57,784 nucleotides of DNA, taken from contig DASZBX010000094.1 of NCBI GenBank assembly GCA_035943635.1, positions 1 through 57,784 of the forward strand, written 5' to 3'. The notes below the pieces were generated by a model that worked only from the letters and a program-made list of their open reading frames with translations, did no database searches and was not told the DNA's origin. The translations under genes and the position numbers were made by a program. Shown here piece by piece: positions 1 to 8,036 of this stretch (the first letter of the stretch is position 1; each line of letters opens with the position of its first letter). This DNA comes from DASZBX01 sp035943635 (GTDB lineage: Bacteria; Actinomycetota; Actinomycetes; Streptomycetales; Catenulisporaceae).

Positions 1-147
1 GGCCTGTCCGGTGTGGCAGGCTCCGGGCCGACTGGGGCGCCGAGGATCCCGGTTCGACACACCACAAAAAGTAACCCACATCCCAACGCAACAGGCCTAC
101 GGGCCAATGGATCCTTGGGGGTTCCCGGCCCGCCGGAGGCACAGTAG
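1..147 (+). CDS. 3' end of an unidentified gene
   Basis: Frame 1 is open from the first base to a TAG at 145-147, giving 48 C-terminal residues that are Pro/Gly/Thr rich and end in GSLGVPGPPEAQ. I do not recognise the protein. The last 12 residues are almost identical to the end of another fragment at the far end of the window on the opposite strand (GSLGVPGPPEA), so this is probably one copy of a repeated gene tail rather than a unique gene. The start lies outside the window. It could also be non-coding repeat DNA that happens to be open. Confidence 0.4.
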   Translation, partial: GLSGVAGSGPTGAPRIPVRHTTKSNPHPNATGLRANGSLGVPGPPEAQ

Positions 148-157
148 TAGACGCAAG
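95..157 (+). repeat. Dispersed repeat, left copy
   Basis: Bases 107-141 match 57247-57281 on the opposite strand with one mismatch in 35, and weaker similarity extends on both sides to roughly 95-157. It spans the shared stop-codon region of two gene tails. Copies at both ends in inverted orientation suggest a repeat family that occurs elsewhere in the genome. Confidence 0.7.
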
Positions 158-165
158 ACGACACG

Positions 166-237
166 ATGACCTTTGTCATCGCCAATCTGCTCGTGTTCGT
201 CTGCACCGCTCAGCGGCTGGCCGCCGACGCGATCTAG
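166..237 (+). CDS. Possible 23-residue hydrophobic peptide
   Basis: A short open frame, MTFVIANLLVFVCTAQRLA followed by four residues, sits between the partial gene and the STAS gene. It has a hydrophobic core but no convincing ribosome binding site. It shares its first five residues (MTFVI) with the better-supported 30-residue membrane peptide at 2655-2747, which may be chance. Kept only as a possibility. Confidence 0.2.
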   Translation: MTFVIANLLVFVCTAQRLAADAI

Positions 238-240
238 CTA

Positions 241-903
241 CTACTCATCCTGCTGCGGCCGGTCATGAACCGCACCGGCTTGCACGGCAGAAGCGCGATC
301 ATGGTGCAGTGCGAGGAAATGGCTGGTCTGGGTCAACGCCAGCGTCCGAGAAACAGCCGGTGAGGCGACAACCAACATCTCGGCGCCGGTGGCCGTGGCG
401 TGTTTGGCGGCTTTGAGCAGCGCCCACAGGCCGCCTGAGTCCAGGAATGTGACTTCAGCCAGGTCGAGCACCAAGGCCTCGCCGGGCGCGAGGTTCTCGG
501 AAAGTACGGAGAAGAACTGTTCCTTGGCAGCGATGTCGATCTCCCCGGCGACTGTGATGACCGTGCACTCTGGGGTGGCCAAGCACTCTGGGGTTAGGGC
601 TGATTCTTGATCGGGCGGCTGCCGTGGCACCGCCCCTGCTTGTGGCTGGTTCGGGTCGTGCTCTAACTCTGGCTCCGGGCCTGACCCGGGTTCCGCATCC
701 GGTCCGGGGCCCGAGTCGTGCCCGGGGGCGGAGCCGTGCGCGGCACCTGTCTCCTGCCCCGACTCCAATGCCGACTCCGACTCCGATGCCGACGCCGATG
801 CCGATGCCGAGAGTGATGCCGACTCCGGTTCAGGCGCGGACTGATGCGCCGGGCTCCACCCGGTTCGCGGCCCAACACTCACGGAGATCTTCAGGCTGTC
901 CAC
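241..903 (-). CDS. STAS-domain anti-sigma factor antagonist with Ser-rich N-terminus
   Basis: About 220 residues. The C-terminal half (about 110-205) is a STAS domain with the usual order: TVITVAGEIDIA strand, LVLDLAEVTFLDSGGLWALL with the phosphorylatable Ser in DSGG, then an alternating helix/strand end. This is the SpoIIAA/RsbV type that releases a sigma factor by binding an anti-sigma kinase. The first 100 residues are a low-complexity linker dominated by Ser, Ala, Glu, Gly and Pro, which is unusual for a family normally near 110 residues. I chose the GTG at 903 because GAGGAGG lies 8 bases upstream; a GTG at 921 is also in frame but contains that site. It is divergent from a second STAS gene at 1240, and no partner anti-sigma kinase is adjacent. 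Confidence 0.8.
   Translation of the reverse strand: MDSLKISVSVGPRTGWSPAHQSAPEPESASLSASASASASESESALESGQETGAAHGSAPGHDSGPGPDAEPGSGPEPELEHDPNQPQAGAVPRQPPDQESALTPECLATPECTVITVAGEIDIAAKEQFFSVLSENLAPGEALVLDLAEVTFLDSGGLWALLKAAKHATATGAEMLVVASPAVSRTLALTQTSHFLALHHDRASAVQAGAVHDRPQQDE
761..826. repeat. Period-6 coding microsatellite
   Basis: Imperfect hexanucleotide repeats (variants of GATGCC/GACTCC) encode the Ser-Ala/Ser-Glu tract in the linker of the minus-strand STAS protein. Slippage here would change linker length without shifting frame. Confidence 0.7.
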
Positions 904-1239
904 TCCGGGCTGCCTCCTCACATGTCACATCCCAAAGTGCGCGCAGGCGGACTGCGTGGCGGCGCCGGTCGCTTCCGGTGGTCGGCGGAGCCGGGTATGG
1001 TCCACGCGCGGATACCCGGCCGGGACACTTTTGCACCTGAGAATTCGTCGGACCTCAGAGGGAGAAGTAGTGCCGAAACGGCAGACCCGTCGTGCTCCAT
1101 CACAACGGGGGACGTCTGGGGTAACGAATTCGTGTCGTCGCCCCCGAGTTCGCCGGTTCGACACATGGATCACCGTGTTTCGGCAATGAGTCTGTCAATT
1201 CACACGATGCGCCGAAGGGTGCGACGAGAGGCGGAATCG

Positions 1240-1629
1240 ATGACGGTGACCGAGCAGTCTGCGAGTCCGGTACGTGCCATTGTGCACCAACCGGCTTCCA
1301 GGGAGGGTGCGGACCAGCTTGACGTGCAGGTGGGATCCAACGACGACGTCGTGATCGCGGCGTTGACCGGTGACCTCACCGCTGCGACGGTGAAGGTGCT
1401 GACCACTCTGGTCGACGGTTTGGCCGAGAGTGGGCAGGTCGAGGTGATGCTGGACTGCCGGCAGCTGTACACCGTGAATGTGGACGGGTTGGCAGGACTG
1501 CACGCCGCCCTGGTCGCGCTGGAGCGGGTTGGCGGGTCCCTGTCGATGACCGGGGTTCGCCCGCAGGTGCGTGCTGTGTTGGGGCGGGACGGATCGGCCG
1601 CGAAGTTCGGCGTGAGCATGATGCCGTAA
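1240..1629 (+). CDS. STAS-domain protein, anti-sigma antagonist-like
   Basis: 129 residues. A STAS fold is recognisable from VVIAALTGDLTAATVKVL through VEVMLDCRQLYTVNVDGLAGLHAAL to the end. At the usual phosphoserine position the sequence reads VNVDGLAGL, with no Ser or Thr directly before the Gly, so phosphorylation control as in RsbV may be lost or altered. Start chosen at ATG 1240 because GAGAGG lies 8 bases upstream; ATG codons at 1186 and 1207 are also in frame. It is divergent from another STAS gene across a 336-base intergenic region, which suggests shared control of a general-stress type switch. Confidence 0.8.
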   Translation: MTVTEQSASPVRAIVHQPASREGADQLDVQVGSNDDVVIAALTGDLTAATVKVLTTLVDGLAESGQVEVMLDCRQLYTVNVDGLAGLHAALVALERVGGSLSMTGVRPQVRAVLGRDGSAAKFGVSMMP

Positions 1630-1763
1630 TCGGCGTCAGGTATGAATCACCTGTAGTTGCTCCGTAGTTCTCAGGCCGTCCTGGACGACGCATAGCCCGC
1701 AGTCGCCCAGGACGACATTGAATTGGTGAATCCGCCGGATCGGCAATTCAATGAGTGGCGAGA

Positions 1764-2075
1764 TCAGCGTGGTCGGGCGTTGAGCGAGCAGCGACCGTCT
1801 ACGCAGGACCGCTCCAATCTCCCTTTCGTCATCGTTTCCGCTAAGCCGATCGCCCAACAAGTCGGGCAGCCGCGTAGTGCTATGGCGGCTAGAGGCAGTA
1901 GTACGAGGCTGATCGGGCCCACTGCCGGGATCAGTGCAAATGAGCCGATCAGCGATCCGAAGCCGATGGCACCTCGAGTGAGGTGGGCGCTGATGGAGCT
2001 GCTTGCGAAGGAATGAGTCCTGCGTGGAGGTGGCTGGCGTGGTCGAGCTGGGTTTGTCGTGATGGTTGCTCTCAT
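1764..2075 (-). CDS. Small membrane protein with paired cysteines, translationally coupled to ECF sigma
   Basis: 103 residues. After a basic, Pro-rich start (1-20) there is a hydrophobic stretch at about 35-68 (GAIGFGSLIGSFALIPAVGP and onward) that would cross the membrane, followed by RGCPTCWAIGL and a Cys-rich tail RSCVDGRCSL. The CxxC plus second Cys pair looks like a metal or redox site. It resembles a conserved small protein of actinobacteria that has no assigned function. Its ATG overlaps the TGA of the upstream sigma factor gene (ATGA), so the two are made together. A role as partner or target of the sigma factor is plausible; this is inference, and it has no ZAS-type HxxxCxxC anti-sigma motif. 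Confidence 0.75.
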   Translation of the reverse strand: MRATITTNPARPRQPPPRRTHSFASSSISAHLTRGAIGFGSLIGSFALIPAVGPISLVLLPLAAIALRGCPTCWAIGLAETMTKGRLERSCVDGRCSLNARPR

Positions 2076-2662
2076 GAGTGGGCGCCCCAATCCGGGACTT
2101 GGAGGTCTGCGCGCACTGTCGCGCGGGCGCGATGCAGTCGTGACTTCATGGCGGCGGTGCTGAGCCCGAGCGACTTGGCCACGGCGCCGCCCGGTAGGCC
2201 CTGCACATCGCGCATGATCAGCACCTGTCGCTGGTCGACTGGCAGTGCCGCGACCGCGGTGGCCACACGTTCCACTTCGAGGCGGCGCAGCACGTCCTCC
2301 TCGGCTGACGCACCTGTGGGCTCTGTCGCCTCGGTCGAGTTGAAAGCTGTCGAACCAGGGCGTCTCGCGATGGCCTGTGCGCGGCGCAGGCACTCGTGCC
2401 GCACGATCTGGAACATCCACGAGCTGAGCGCGGCCGCCGCTCGCAGTGTTCCGATCTTGCGGAACAGTACGATCATCGCTTCCTGCGCCGCGTCTTCGGC
2501 GTCCTGAGTGCTGGCGCAGAGCGTGTGCGCGAAGCGTTGGACGTGCGGATGGGAGCCGGAGACCAGGGCGGCGATCGACGCTTCGTCGCCGCGCTGGGCC
2601 GCGGTGATCAACTGCTCGCTGGGCCACGAGCGAGCACCAGCAGCAGGACCAGCGCTAGCCAC
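2072..2662 (-). CDS. ECF-family RNA polymerase sigma factor
   Basis: About 196 residues. The sigma2 region (AQRGDEASIAALV to SSWMFQIVRHECLRRAQ, about 18-100) contains DAEDAAQEAMIVLFRKI. The sigma4 helix-turn-helix (about 130-185) contains ALPVDQRQVLIMRDVQGLP and STAAMKSRLHRARATVR. This two-region layout is a group IV (extracytoplasmic function) sigma. I chose the GTG at 2662 because it overlaps the stop of the micro-gene 2655-2747 (GTGGCTAG), which implies coupling; an in-frame GTG at 2728 lies inside that gene. It is followed by an ATGA-overlapping membrane protein. There is no classical anti-sigma factor; the two tiny membrane proteins are the only candidates for one. Confidence 0.85.
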   Translation of the reverse strand: MASAGPAAGARSWPSEQLITAAQRGDEASIAALVSGSHPHVQRFAHTLCASTQDAEDAAQEAMIVLFRKIGTLRAAAALSSWMFQIVRHECLRRAQAIARRPGSTAFNSTEATEPTGASAEEDVLRRLEVERVATAVAALPVDQRQVLIMRDVQGLPGGAVAKSLGLSTAAMKSRLHRARATVRADLQVPDWGAHS

Positions 2663-2747
2663 GGGAACGCGCCCGCCTACGCAGGACCAACATGCAACTA
2701 CACACCAACATGGCTGCCACCACGACACCGATGATGACGAAAGTCAT
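2655..2747 (-). CDS. 30-residue single-pass membrane peptide upstream of ECF sigma
   Basis: ATG at 2747 is preceded by GAGGAGG at a good distance (positions 2753-2759), the strongest ribosome binding site in this neighbourhood. The product is an N-terminal hydrophobic helix with two Cys residues (VIIGVVVAAMLVCSCMLVL) followed by a strongly basic end (RRRARSRG), as expected for a single transmembrane segment with its C-terminus inside. Its TAG overlaps the GTG start of the ECF sigma gene, so translation is probably coupled. I do not know a named family. Confidence 0.65.
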   Translation of the reverse strand: MTFVIIGVVVAAMLVCSCMLVLRRRARSRG

Positions 2748-2856
2748 CTCAACCTCCTCGCCTTGCCCGAATGAACCGTACGTCCATAAGAGCGGCGGGA
2801 AGGGAAAAGGATTCAGGGGAATGCGGGATGCAGGTTGCGATGGGAGGTGAATGTGT

Positions 2857-3633
2857 CTAGCGATGCGAACGGGAGTGTAGGCGTAGCTGACGGCGTTCGG
2901 GTGCCTGCTTGCGTCGGTTCTCGAAGCGGCGGACCAGGGCGGTCAGGACTTCGGAGCGGCGCTTACGCTCGAACTCGACCCGGCCCGCGATCCACAGGCA
3001 GAAGACCGCGAGCGGCAGTTCCACGCATACGGCCATGCCGAGGGCGATCAGGAACTGCTTGGTGTCAGGGGCGGACATCACATCGAACCAGGCGTCCACG
3101 ATCAGCAACGCGCCGGTCATCGCGGCGGTGAGCTCGACATGTTCCAGGTCTCGCACCGCTGACCAGCCGGTTCGCAGGAGGAGTAGGCACAGCAGCACGT
3201 CGAAGCCAGTCCAGGACACGTCGTAGTGTGCGGCTTCGGACCGGCTGGGCAGTTCGACGGCCAGGCCGCCGATCCACGGCAGGGTGAGGAACCCCAGGAC
3301 AAGCAACAGCCAGCCGGTCCACTTGGGCAGGAGCCGGCGTCGGACGGTCTGGAGGGCTTGGGACGACTCGGGGAGAACCTCGGTGGGTGCCGTAGTGGGT
3401 GCCGCAGCAGATTCTGTAGCGGGAGCAGCAACCGTAGACCGTGGCAAGGTCGAAAGAGACGGTGTCGAAGGCGGCTCGGAATTCACCTCCGACGCCACCT
3501 CGGCCGCCACCCCGGACACCACCTCGGAATCCGCCTTCGACAGCGGTTCGGGATCGGTGTCCGCCGGGCCGCCGGGGGAAGGTTGGCGTCCGTTCGGCCG
3601 CGGGTCGCGGTCGGCAGCCATGTTGGCGCTCAT
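2857..3633 (-). CDS. Integral membrane protein of unknown function
   Basis: 258 residues starting at ATG 3633, with GGAAGGA upstream. Residues 1-95 are a disordered acidic, Ser/Ala/Pro-rich region. Four hydrophobic segments follow (WTGWLLLVLGFLTLPWIGGL; VSWTGFDVLLCLLLL; ELTAAMTGALLIVDAWFDV; LIALGMAVCVELPLAVFCLW), then a basic cytoplasmic tail. The LPWIGGLA, WTGFD and DAWFDV blocks are typical of a conserved actinobacterial family with no known activity. It is divergent from htpG. Its function cannot be assigned from sequence. Confidence 0.75.
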   Translation of the reverse strand: MSANMAADRDPRPNGRQPSPGGPADTDPEPLSKADSEVVSGVAAEVASEVNSEPPSTPSLSTLPRSTVAAPATESAAAPTTAPTEVLPESSQALQTVRRRLLPKWTGWLLLVLGFLTLPWIGGLAVELPSRSEAAHYDVSWTGFDVLLCLLLLRTGWSAVRDLEHVELTAAMTGALLIVDAWFDVMSAPDTKQFLIALGMAVCVELPLAVFCLWIAGRVEFERKRRSEVLTALVRRFENRRKQAPERRQLRLHSRSHR

Positions 3634-3876
3634 TGCAGGATTCCTTCCAGCCGATCGGTCGCCCGGACTGACGGATGACGAAGTGCGCGAAGCTGGTGTC
3701 CGGAGCGACCGCGCAACCCGAATGCCCGGGTCGGGCCGAATCAATCTAAGCCGTCCGGTCGTATGCGGCCAGATGCTCCTCGGCGCCGGGAACGTAGATC
3801 GTTCCCGCAGCGTTCGGCTGGATGACGCCGAAAGCGTAGGGTCGGCAGGGCGCTGACGGCATAATGGGGTGCATCC

Positions 3877-3899
3877 GTGCGCACACGGAACGTGCGCAC
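3877..3899. promoter_or_regulatory. Tandem GTGCGCAC palindromes upstream of htpG
   Basis: The 8-base palindrome GTGCGCAC occurs twice, at 3877-3884 and 3892-3899, separated by 7 bases and about 57 bases before the htpG start. CATAAT at 3860-3865 could be a -10 element. The arrangement looks like an operator just downstream of a promoter. I see no HAIR (HspR) or CIRCE sequence. Function is inferred from position only. Confidence 0.35.
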
Positions 3900-3955
3900 C
3901 TCGTACGTCGGACGACTCGGGGCGGTCAGCCCCTGGGATTGAAAGGAGAATCAGG

Positions 3956-5926
3956 GTGGCAAGCGGTACCGAGACGCTGGAGTTCCAGGCGGAGACGCGC
4001 CAGCTGTTGCAGCTGGTGGTGCACTCGCTGTATTCGAACAAGGACATCTTCCTCCGGGAGCTGATCTCCAACGCCTCCGACGCCCTGGACAAGGTGCGCC
4101 TGGACTCGCTCAAGGACCACGAGTTGCAGGCGGAGACCGCTGATCTGCACATCCGGATCGAGGTCGACCGCGAGCAGCGCACGCTGACCATCCGGGACAA
4201 CGGCATCGGAATGGCCCGGGACGAGGTGGTCGACCTGATCGGCACGATCGCCAAGTCGGGGACGGCGCAGCTGCTGGAGAAACTGCGCGAGGCGAAGGAC
4301 TCGGCCGCCTCGCAGGCGCTGATCGGGCAGTTCGGCGTGGGCTTCTACTCCTCGTTCATGGTGGCCGACCGGGTCACCCTGCTGACCCGGCGGGCCGGGC
4401 AGGACGAGGGCGTGCGCTGGGAGTCGGACGGCGGCGGCACGTACGAGATCGCGGGCGTGGACGGACTGCCGCAGGGCACGTCGGTCACGCTGCACCTCAA
4501 GCCGGTGGACACCGAGAACCAGATGTTCGACTACACCGCGGACTGGAAGATCAAGGAGATCGTCAAGCGGTACTCCGACTTCATCCGCTGGCCGATCCGG
4601 ATGGCCGCGGAGGCGAAGCCGAATTCCGAGGCGGCCGCCGCGCCCGAGGACGCGGACGACGCCGGCTCGGAGACCTCCGAGGCGCCCGGCGCGCCCGAGG
4701 ACCAGACCCTCAACTCGATGAAGGCCCTGTGGGCCCGGCCGGCGTCCGAGGTCACCGAGCAGGAGTACCACGAGTTCTACCGGCAGATCAGCCACGACTG
4801 GACCGACCCGCTCGAGACCGTGCACATGAAGTCCGAGGGCACGTTCGAGTACGAGGCGCTGCTCTTCCTGCCCAAGCAGGCGCCGTTCGACCTGTACGCG
4901 CGGGAGAGCAAGCGCGGCGTGCAGCTGTACGTCAACCGGGTGTTCATCATGGACGACTGCGAGTCGCTCATGCCGAACTACCTGCGGTTCGTCAAGGGTG
5001 TCGTCGACGCGCACGACCTGTCGCTGAACATCTCCCGGGAGATCCTCCAGCACGACCGGCAGATCCGCGGGGTGCGCCGGCGGCTGGTGAAGAAGGTGCT
5101 GGGCGCGGTCAAGGACCTGCAGTCCGGGCAGCCGGAGAAGTACCGGACCTTCTGGGACGCCTTCGGCCGGGCCCTGAAGGAAGGGCTGCTGGAGGACACC
5201 GACAACCAGGACCTGCTGCTCGACCTGATCTCGGTCGAGTCGACCCACGACGCCGACCAGCCGACCACGCTGCGGCAGTACGTCGAACGGATGAAGGAGG
5301 GCCAGAAGGAGCTGTACTACCTGACCGGCGAGTCCCGGTCGATGATCGAGAATTCGCCGCACATGGAGGCGTTCCGGTCCAAGGGCTACGAGGTGCTGAT
5401 CCTGACCGACCCGATCGACGAGGTCTGGGTCGACCAGGTCACCGCGTTCGACGGCAAGTCGCTGCAGTCCATCGCCAAGGGCCAGGTGGACCTGGCCGGC
5501 GAAGGCGAGGACGCCGCGGAGGTGGAGAGCGAGCGGGAGCAGCAGAAGCAGGACTACGCCACGCTGCTGACCTACCTGGGCGAGAAGCTCTCCGAGCAGA
5601 TCAAGCAGGTGCGCCTGTCCTCGCGGCTGACCACGTCCCCGGCGTGCATCGTGGCCGACGAGCACGACATGAGCCCGACGCTGGAGAAGATGTACCGCGC
5701 CATGGGCCAGCAGATGCCGCCGGTCAAGCGGATCCTGGAACTGAACCCGACGCACCCGCTGATCACCGGCCTGCGTGAGGCGCACGAGCGGGACGCGGGC
5801 GCGGAGGAGCTGGCGCAGACCGCGGAGCTGCTCTACGGGATGGCGCTGCTCGCCGAGGGCGGCGACCTGGGCGACCCGGCCCGCTTCACCCGGCTGCTCG
5901 CGGACCGGCTGGCCCGGACGCTGTAG
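3956..5926 (+). CDS. htpG: Hsp90-family molecular chaperone HtpG
   Basis: 656 residues. GTG start at 3956 with AAAGGAG 7 bases upstream; the protein then opens with ETLEFQAETRQLLQLVVHSL. The N-terminal GHKL ATPase carries LRELISNASDALDK, a DNGIGM Bergerat motif and GQFGVGFYSSFMVADRV. The middle domain (about 215-500) contains LYVNRVFIMDDCESLMPNYLRF-type sequence and LNISREILQ, and the C-terminal dimerisation domain follows. It acts as a homodimeric ATP-dependent chaperone in the cytosol. An acidic Ala/Glu/Ser-rich insert of about 30 residues (about 219-250) sits between the N-terminal and middle domains, where bacterial HtpG normally has little linker. It stands alone, with a strong hairpin after it. 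Confidence 0.97.
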   Translation: MASGTETLEFQAETRQLLQLVVHSLYSNKDIFLRELISNASDALDKVRLDSLKDHELQAETADLHIRIEVDREQRTLTIRDNGIGMARDEVVDLIGTIAKSGTAQLLEKLREAKDSAASQALIGQFGVGFYSSFMVADRVTLLTRRAGQDEGVRWESDGGGTYEIAGVDGLPQGTSVTLHLKPVDTENQMFDYTADWKIKEIVKRYSDFIRWPIRMAAEAKPNSEAAAAPEDADDAGSETSEAPGAPEDQTLNSMKALWARPASEVTEQEYHEFYRQISHDWTDPLETVHMKSEGTFEYEALLFLPKQAPFDLYARESKRGVQLYVNRVFIMDDCESLMPNYLRFVKGVVDAHDLSLNISREILQHDRQIRGVRRRLVKKVLGAVKDLQSGQPEKYRTFWDAFGRALKEGLLEDTDNQDLLLDLISVESTHDADQPTTLRQYVERMKEGQKELYYLTGESRSMIENSPHMEAFRSKGYEVLILTDPIDEVWVDQVTAFDGKSLQSIAKGQVDLAGEGEDAAEVESEREQQKQDYATLLTYLGEKLSEQIKQVRLSSRLTTSPACIVADEHDMSPTLEKMYRAMGQQMPPVKRILELNPTHPLITGLREAHERDAGAEELAQTAELLYGMALLAEGGDLGDPARFTRLLADRLARTL

Positions 5927-5941
5927 CGGCGTTGCGTTGCT

Positions 5942-5990
5942 GCTCACCGGATCGGACCGGTTCGAATCGGGCCGGTCCGGTCCGGTGAGC
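5942..5990. terminator. Bidirectional hairpin between htpG and PhyH gene
   Basis: Inverted repeat with 19-base arms (5942-5960 and 5972-5990) with one mismatch and an 11-base loop. It lies between two convergent genes, so it probably ends transcription from both sides. There is no U-run. Confidence 0.65.
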
Positions 5991-6003
5991 GGCTACGGGT
6001 ACC

Positions 6004-6918
6004 TCAGTGCACTGGTTCGGGCGTCCTGCGGTACAGCGCCCAGGTGGGGTGGACGCGGAACAGACGTGAGTGCGGGCGATTGCCCATCATGGCGTTGTCG
6101 TCGAGTACTGCGACGTGCGACGGGATCGGTTCCCACCACGGTTCGCGGCTCAGGAGCCGGGAGAACAGCTCGCGTTCCGCGCTGCGGGCGCGCGGGTTCG
6201 GGCCGTAGACCATCCGGGCCGGGGCGGGCAGGTCGGCCGGCTGCCAGCGGCTGTCCTGGGACAGGCGAAGGGAATCGGAGCGGTTGGGCAGGGCCGCGTG
6301 AGCGGTCAGGCAATGGAAGAGCAGCACGTCGCCGACCTGGTAGTCCGTGGTCGCCCAGCCGCGTTCGTCCGGGGAGAGCAGGCGCGGGACCCGGGGCCAG
6401 CGGCGGTGGCTGCCGGGGTGTACGGCCAGGCCGCCGACCCGCCGGGGGATGGGCATCAGCGGGACCCAGGTCGTGAGCATGTCGTCCACGCTCGCGGCGC
6501 CGTAGTCCTGATGGATGTGCCGGCCCTGCGGAACGTCGCCCGGCGTCTCCGGGTGCACTGTTCGCAGAACCTTGACCGGGTACGAAAAAGCCTGCGGGCC
6601 CAACAGATCGCGGACCAGTTCGCGCAGCGGCGGCAGGTACGGGATGCGGTTGAACGGCCGGCAGGCCATGGCGGTCAGCAGTGCGGCGTCGCGGACCCCG
6701 CCGGCCAGGGCGGCCCGGCGCGAGGGGACGCTCGGCGGCGGCTTGGCCTGCTCGGTCCAGCCGCCGGTTTTGAGAATCGTGCGTACCCGCGCGCCGGCCT
6801 CGGCGACCGGTTCGGCGGGCAGCAGGCCGCGCAGGAAGAGGTAGCCGTCCGAGGCCAGACGGGCCCGCAATGCGGCCGGATCACCGGCCAGCGCCCAGGA
6901 GTCGACCAGACCGTCCAT
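6004..6918 (-). CDS. Phytanoyl-CoA dioxygenase (PhyH) family protein
   Basis: 304 residues, a normal length for the family of Fe(II)/2-oxoglutarate-dependent hydroxylases. The metal-binding HxD is visible as HQD (H136, D138) in HIHQDYGA. The distal His is H207 in LTAHAALPN, and an Arg about 11 residues on (R218, SLRLSQDSRW) would bind 2-oxoglutarate. The segment GGLAVHPGSHRRW is also typical. The substrate cannot be read from the sequence; relatives act on small molecules, including natural-product intermediates. ATG at 6918. It is divergent from the expansin-like gene and convergent with htpG. Confidence 0.85.
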   Translation of the reverse strand: MDGLVDSWALAGDPAALRARLASDGYLFLRGLLPAEPVAEAGARVRTILKTGGWTEQAKPPPSVPSRRAALAGGVRDAALLTAMACRPFNRIPYLPPLRELVRDLLGPQAFSYPVKVLRTVHPETPGDVPQGRHIHQDYGAASVDDMLTTWVPLMPIPRRVGGLAVHPGSHRRWPRVPRLLSPDERGWATTDYQVGDVLLFHCLTAHAALPNRSDSLRLSQDSRWQPADLPAPARMVYGPNPRARSAERELFSRLLSREPWWEPIPSHVAVLDDNAMMGNRPHSRLFRVHPTWALYRRTPEPVH

Positions 6919-7008
6919 GCCGGCAGTCTACGTCGCCGGCTGCACACAGGTGCGGGATCCGGCTCGGGTAGACTGCCCGGAATTCTCTTCAGGCGAGGCG
7001 GTACTGCG

Positions 7009-7962
7009 GTGACTGACGATGCGCGCGAGAAGCGGCGTTCGGGGCTTGCGCGGCGGAAGTCAGTGTGGGCGGTCGCGATCGCGGCGAGCGCGTGTATCGC
7101 GGTCCTGATTGTCGCGACGACCGGCGGGCGGGGCGTCGCGTGCAGCGCGTCGGTGCCGATGGCTCCGGCGGCTGACGCCTCTACCAGCGGAAAGGCGACG
7201 TACTACACGCTGTCGTCGGGAGGTATCGGCAACTGCTCGCTCAGCGCGCCGGCGGACAACCTGTACGTGGCCGTGTCGCCCGGCGAGTACGGCGACGGGA
7301 ACGAGTGCGGTTCGTACCTTCAGGTCCAGGGGCCGAAGGGCTCGATACAGGTGAAGGTCATAGACAAGTGCCCTGGGTGCCCGGCAGGGCACATAGACCT
7401 GAGTAAGACAGCGTTCGAGGATATCGGGGACCTGTCGCAGGGGATCATCCCGATCTCCTACAGCCTGGCCGTCGACCCGCAGTTGCCCGGTCCGCTGACG
7501 GCGAAGATCAAGTCCGGGTCCTCGCAGTACTGGCTGGCCGTGATGATCGACGACATCGGCAATCCGCTCGCCCGCGTGCGGGCCTCGTCGGCGGGCGGCG
7601 GGATGCACGACCTGTCGCGGACGAGCTACAACTACTGGATCGCCGCATCGGGCCTGGGACCGGGGCCGTTCACGATCACGGTCACCGACAGTACCGGGCA
7701 TACTGCACAATTCAGTGGGATAACGCTCACGACGGGCACCACGCAGACGACTTCGGTTTGGATGTACGGCGGCGCCACGACGGCCCCGGCCGCGCCGACG
7801 ACGACGGCGCCTGCTACTCCAACGCCCACGCCCACGCCCACGCCCACGCCGAGCCTGGTCGTCACGACGCCGGTGACCACGCCCGCGGGATCGCCGTCCC
7901 CGACGCAGACCCTGACCGCGGTGGCCCTCGCCGAAGCGGGCGCTGATGCCGGCCGCTGCTGA
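7009..7962 (+). CDS. Secreted expansin-like protein (double-psi beta-barrel plus Pro/Thr tail)
   Basis: 317 residues from GTG 7009 (AGGCGAGG upstream). The N-terminus has a basic stretch and a membrane segment (VWAVAIAASACIAVLIVATT), so it is exported or anchored. Residues about 55-130 form an expansin/RlpA-like domain with GKATYYTLSSGGIGNCS, YLQVQGPKGSIQVKVIDKCPGC and HIDLSKTAFEDI, including the double-psi barrel motif with its Cys residues. An expansin C-terminal-like domain (about 150-250) follows, then a Pro-Thr repeat tail. Bacterial expansins loosen plant cell wall or cellulose non-hydrolytically. This fits the cellulases later in the window. No sorting signal is visible at the C-terminus. 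Confidence 0.8.
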   Translation: MTDDAREKRRSGLARRKSVWAVAIAASACIAVLIVATTGGRGVACSASVPMAPAADASTSGKATYYTLSSGGIGNCSLSAPADNLYVAVSPGEYGDGNECGSYLQVQGPKGSIQVKVIDKCPGCPAGHIDLSKTAFEDIGDLSQGIIPISYSLAVDPQLPGPLTAKIKSGSSQYWLAVMIDDIGNPLARVRASSAGGGMHDLSRTSYNYWIAASGLGPGPFTITVTDSTGHTAQFSGITLTTGTTQTTSVWMYGGATTAPAAPTTTAPATPTPTPTPTPTPSLVVTTPVTTPAGSPSPTQTLTAVALAEAGADAGRC

Positions 7963-8036
7963 GGGTTGCCGTGGCGTTTCGACCTGTTCACCGGTCCGTC
8001 TCCGCGGATGACCGGACGACCGATAGAGTGCCGGTG

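Noticed and set aside
3926..5947. Long open frame antisense to htpG
   Set aside because: Composition (Arg/Leu/Val/Gln-rich) is what antisense of a GC-rich gene gives; htpG on the other strand is certain.
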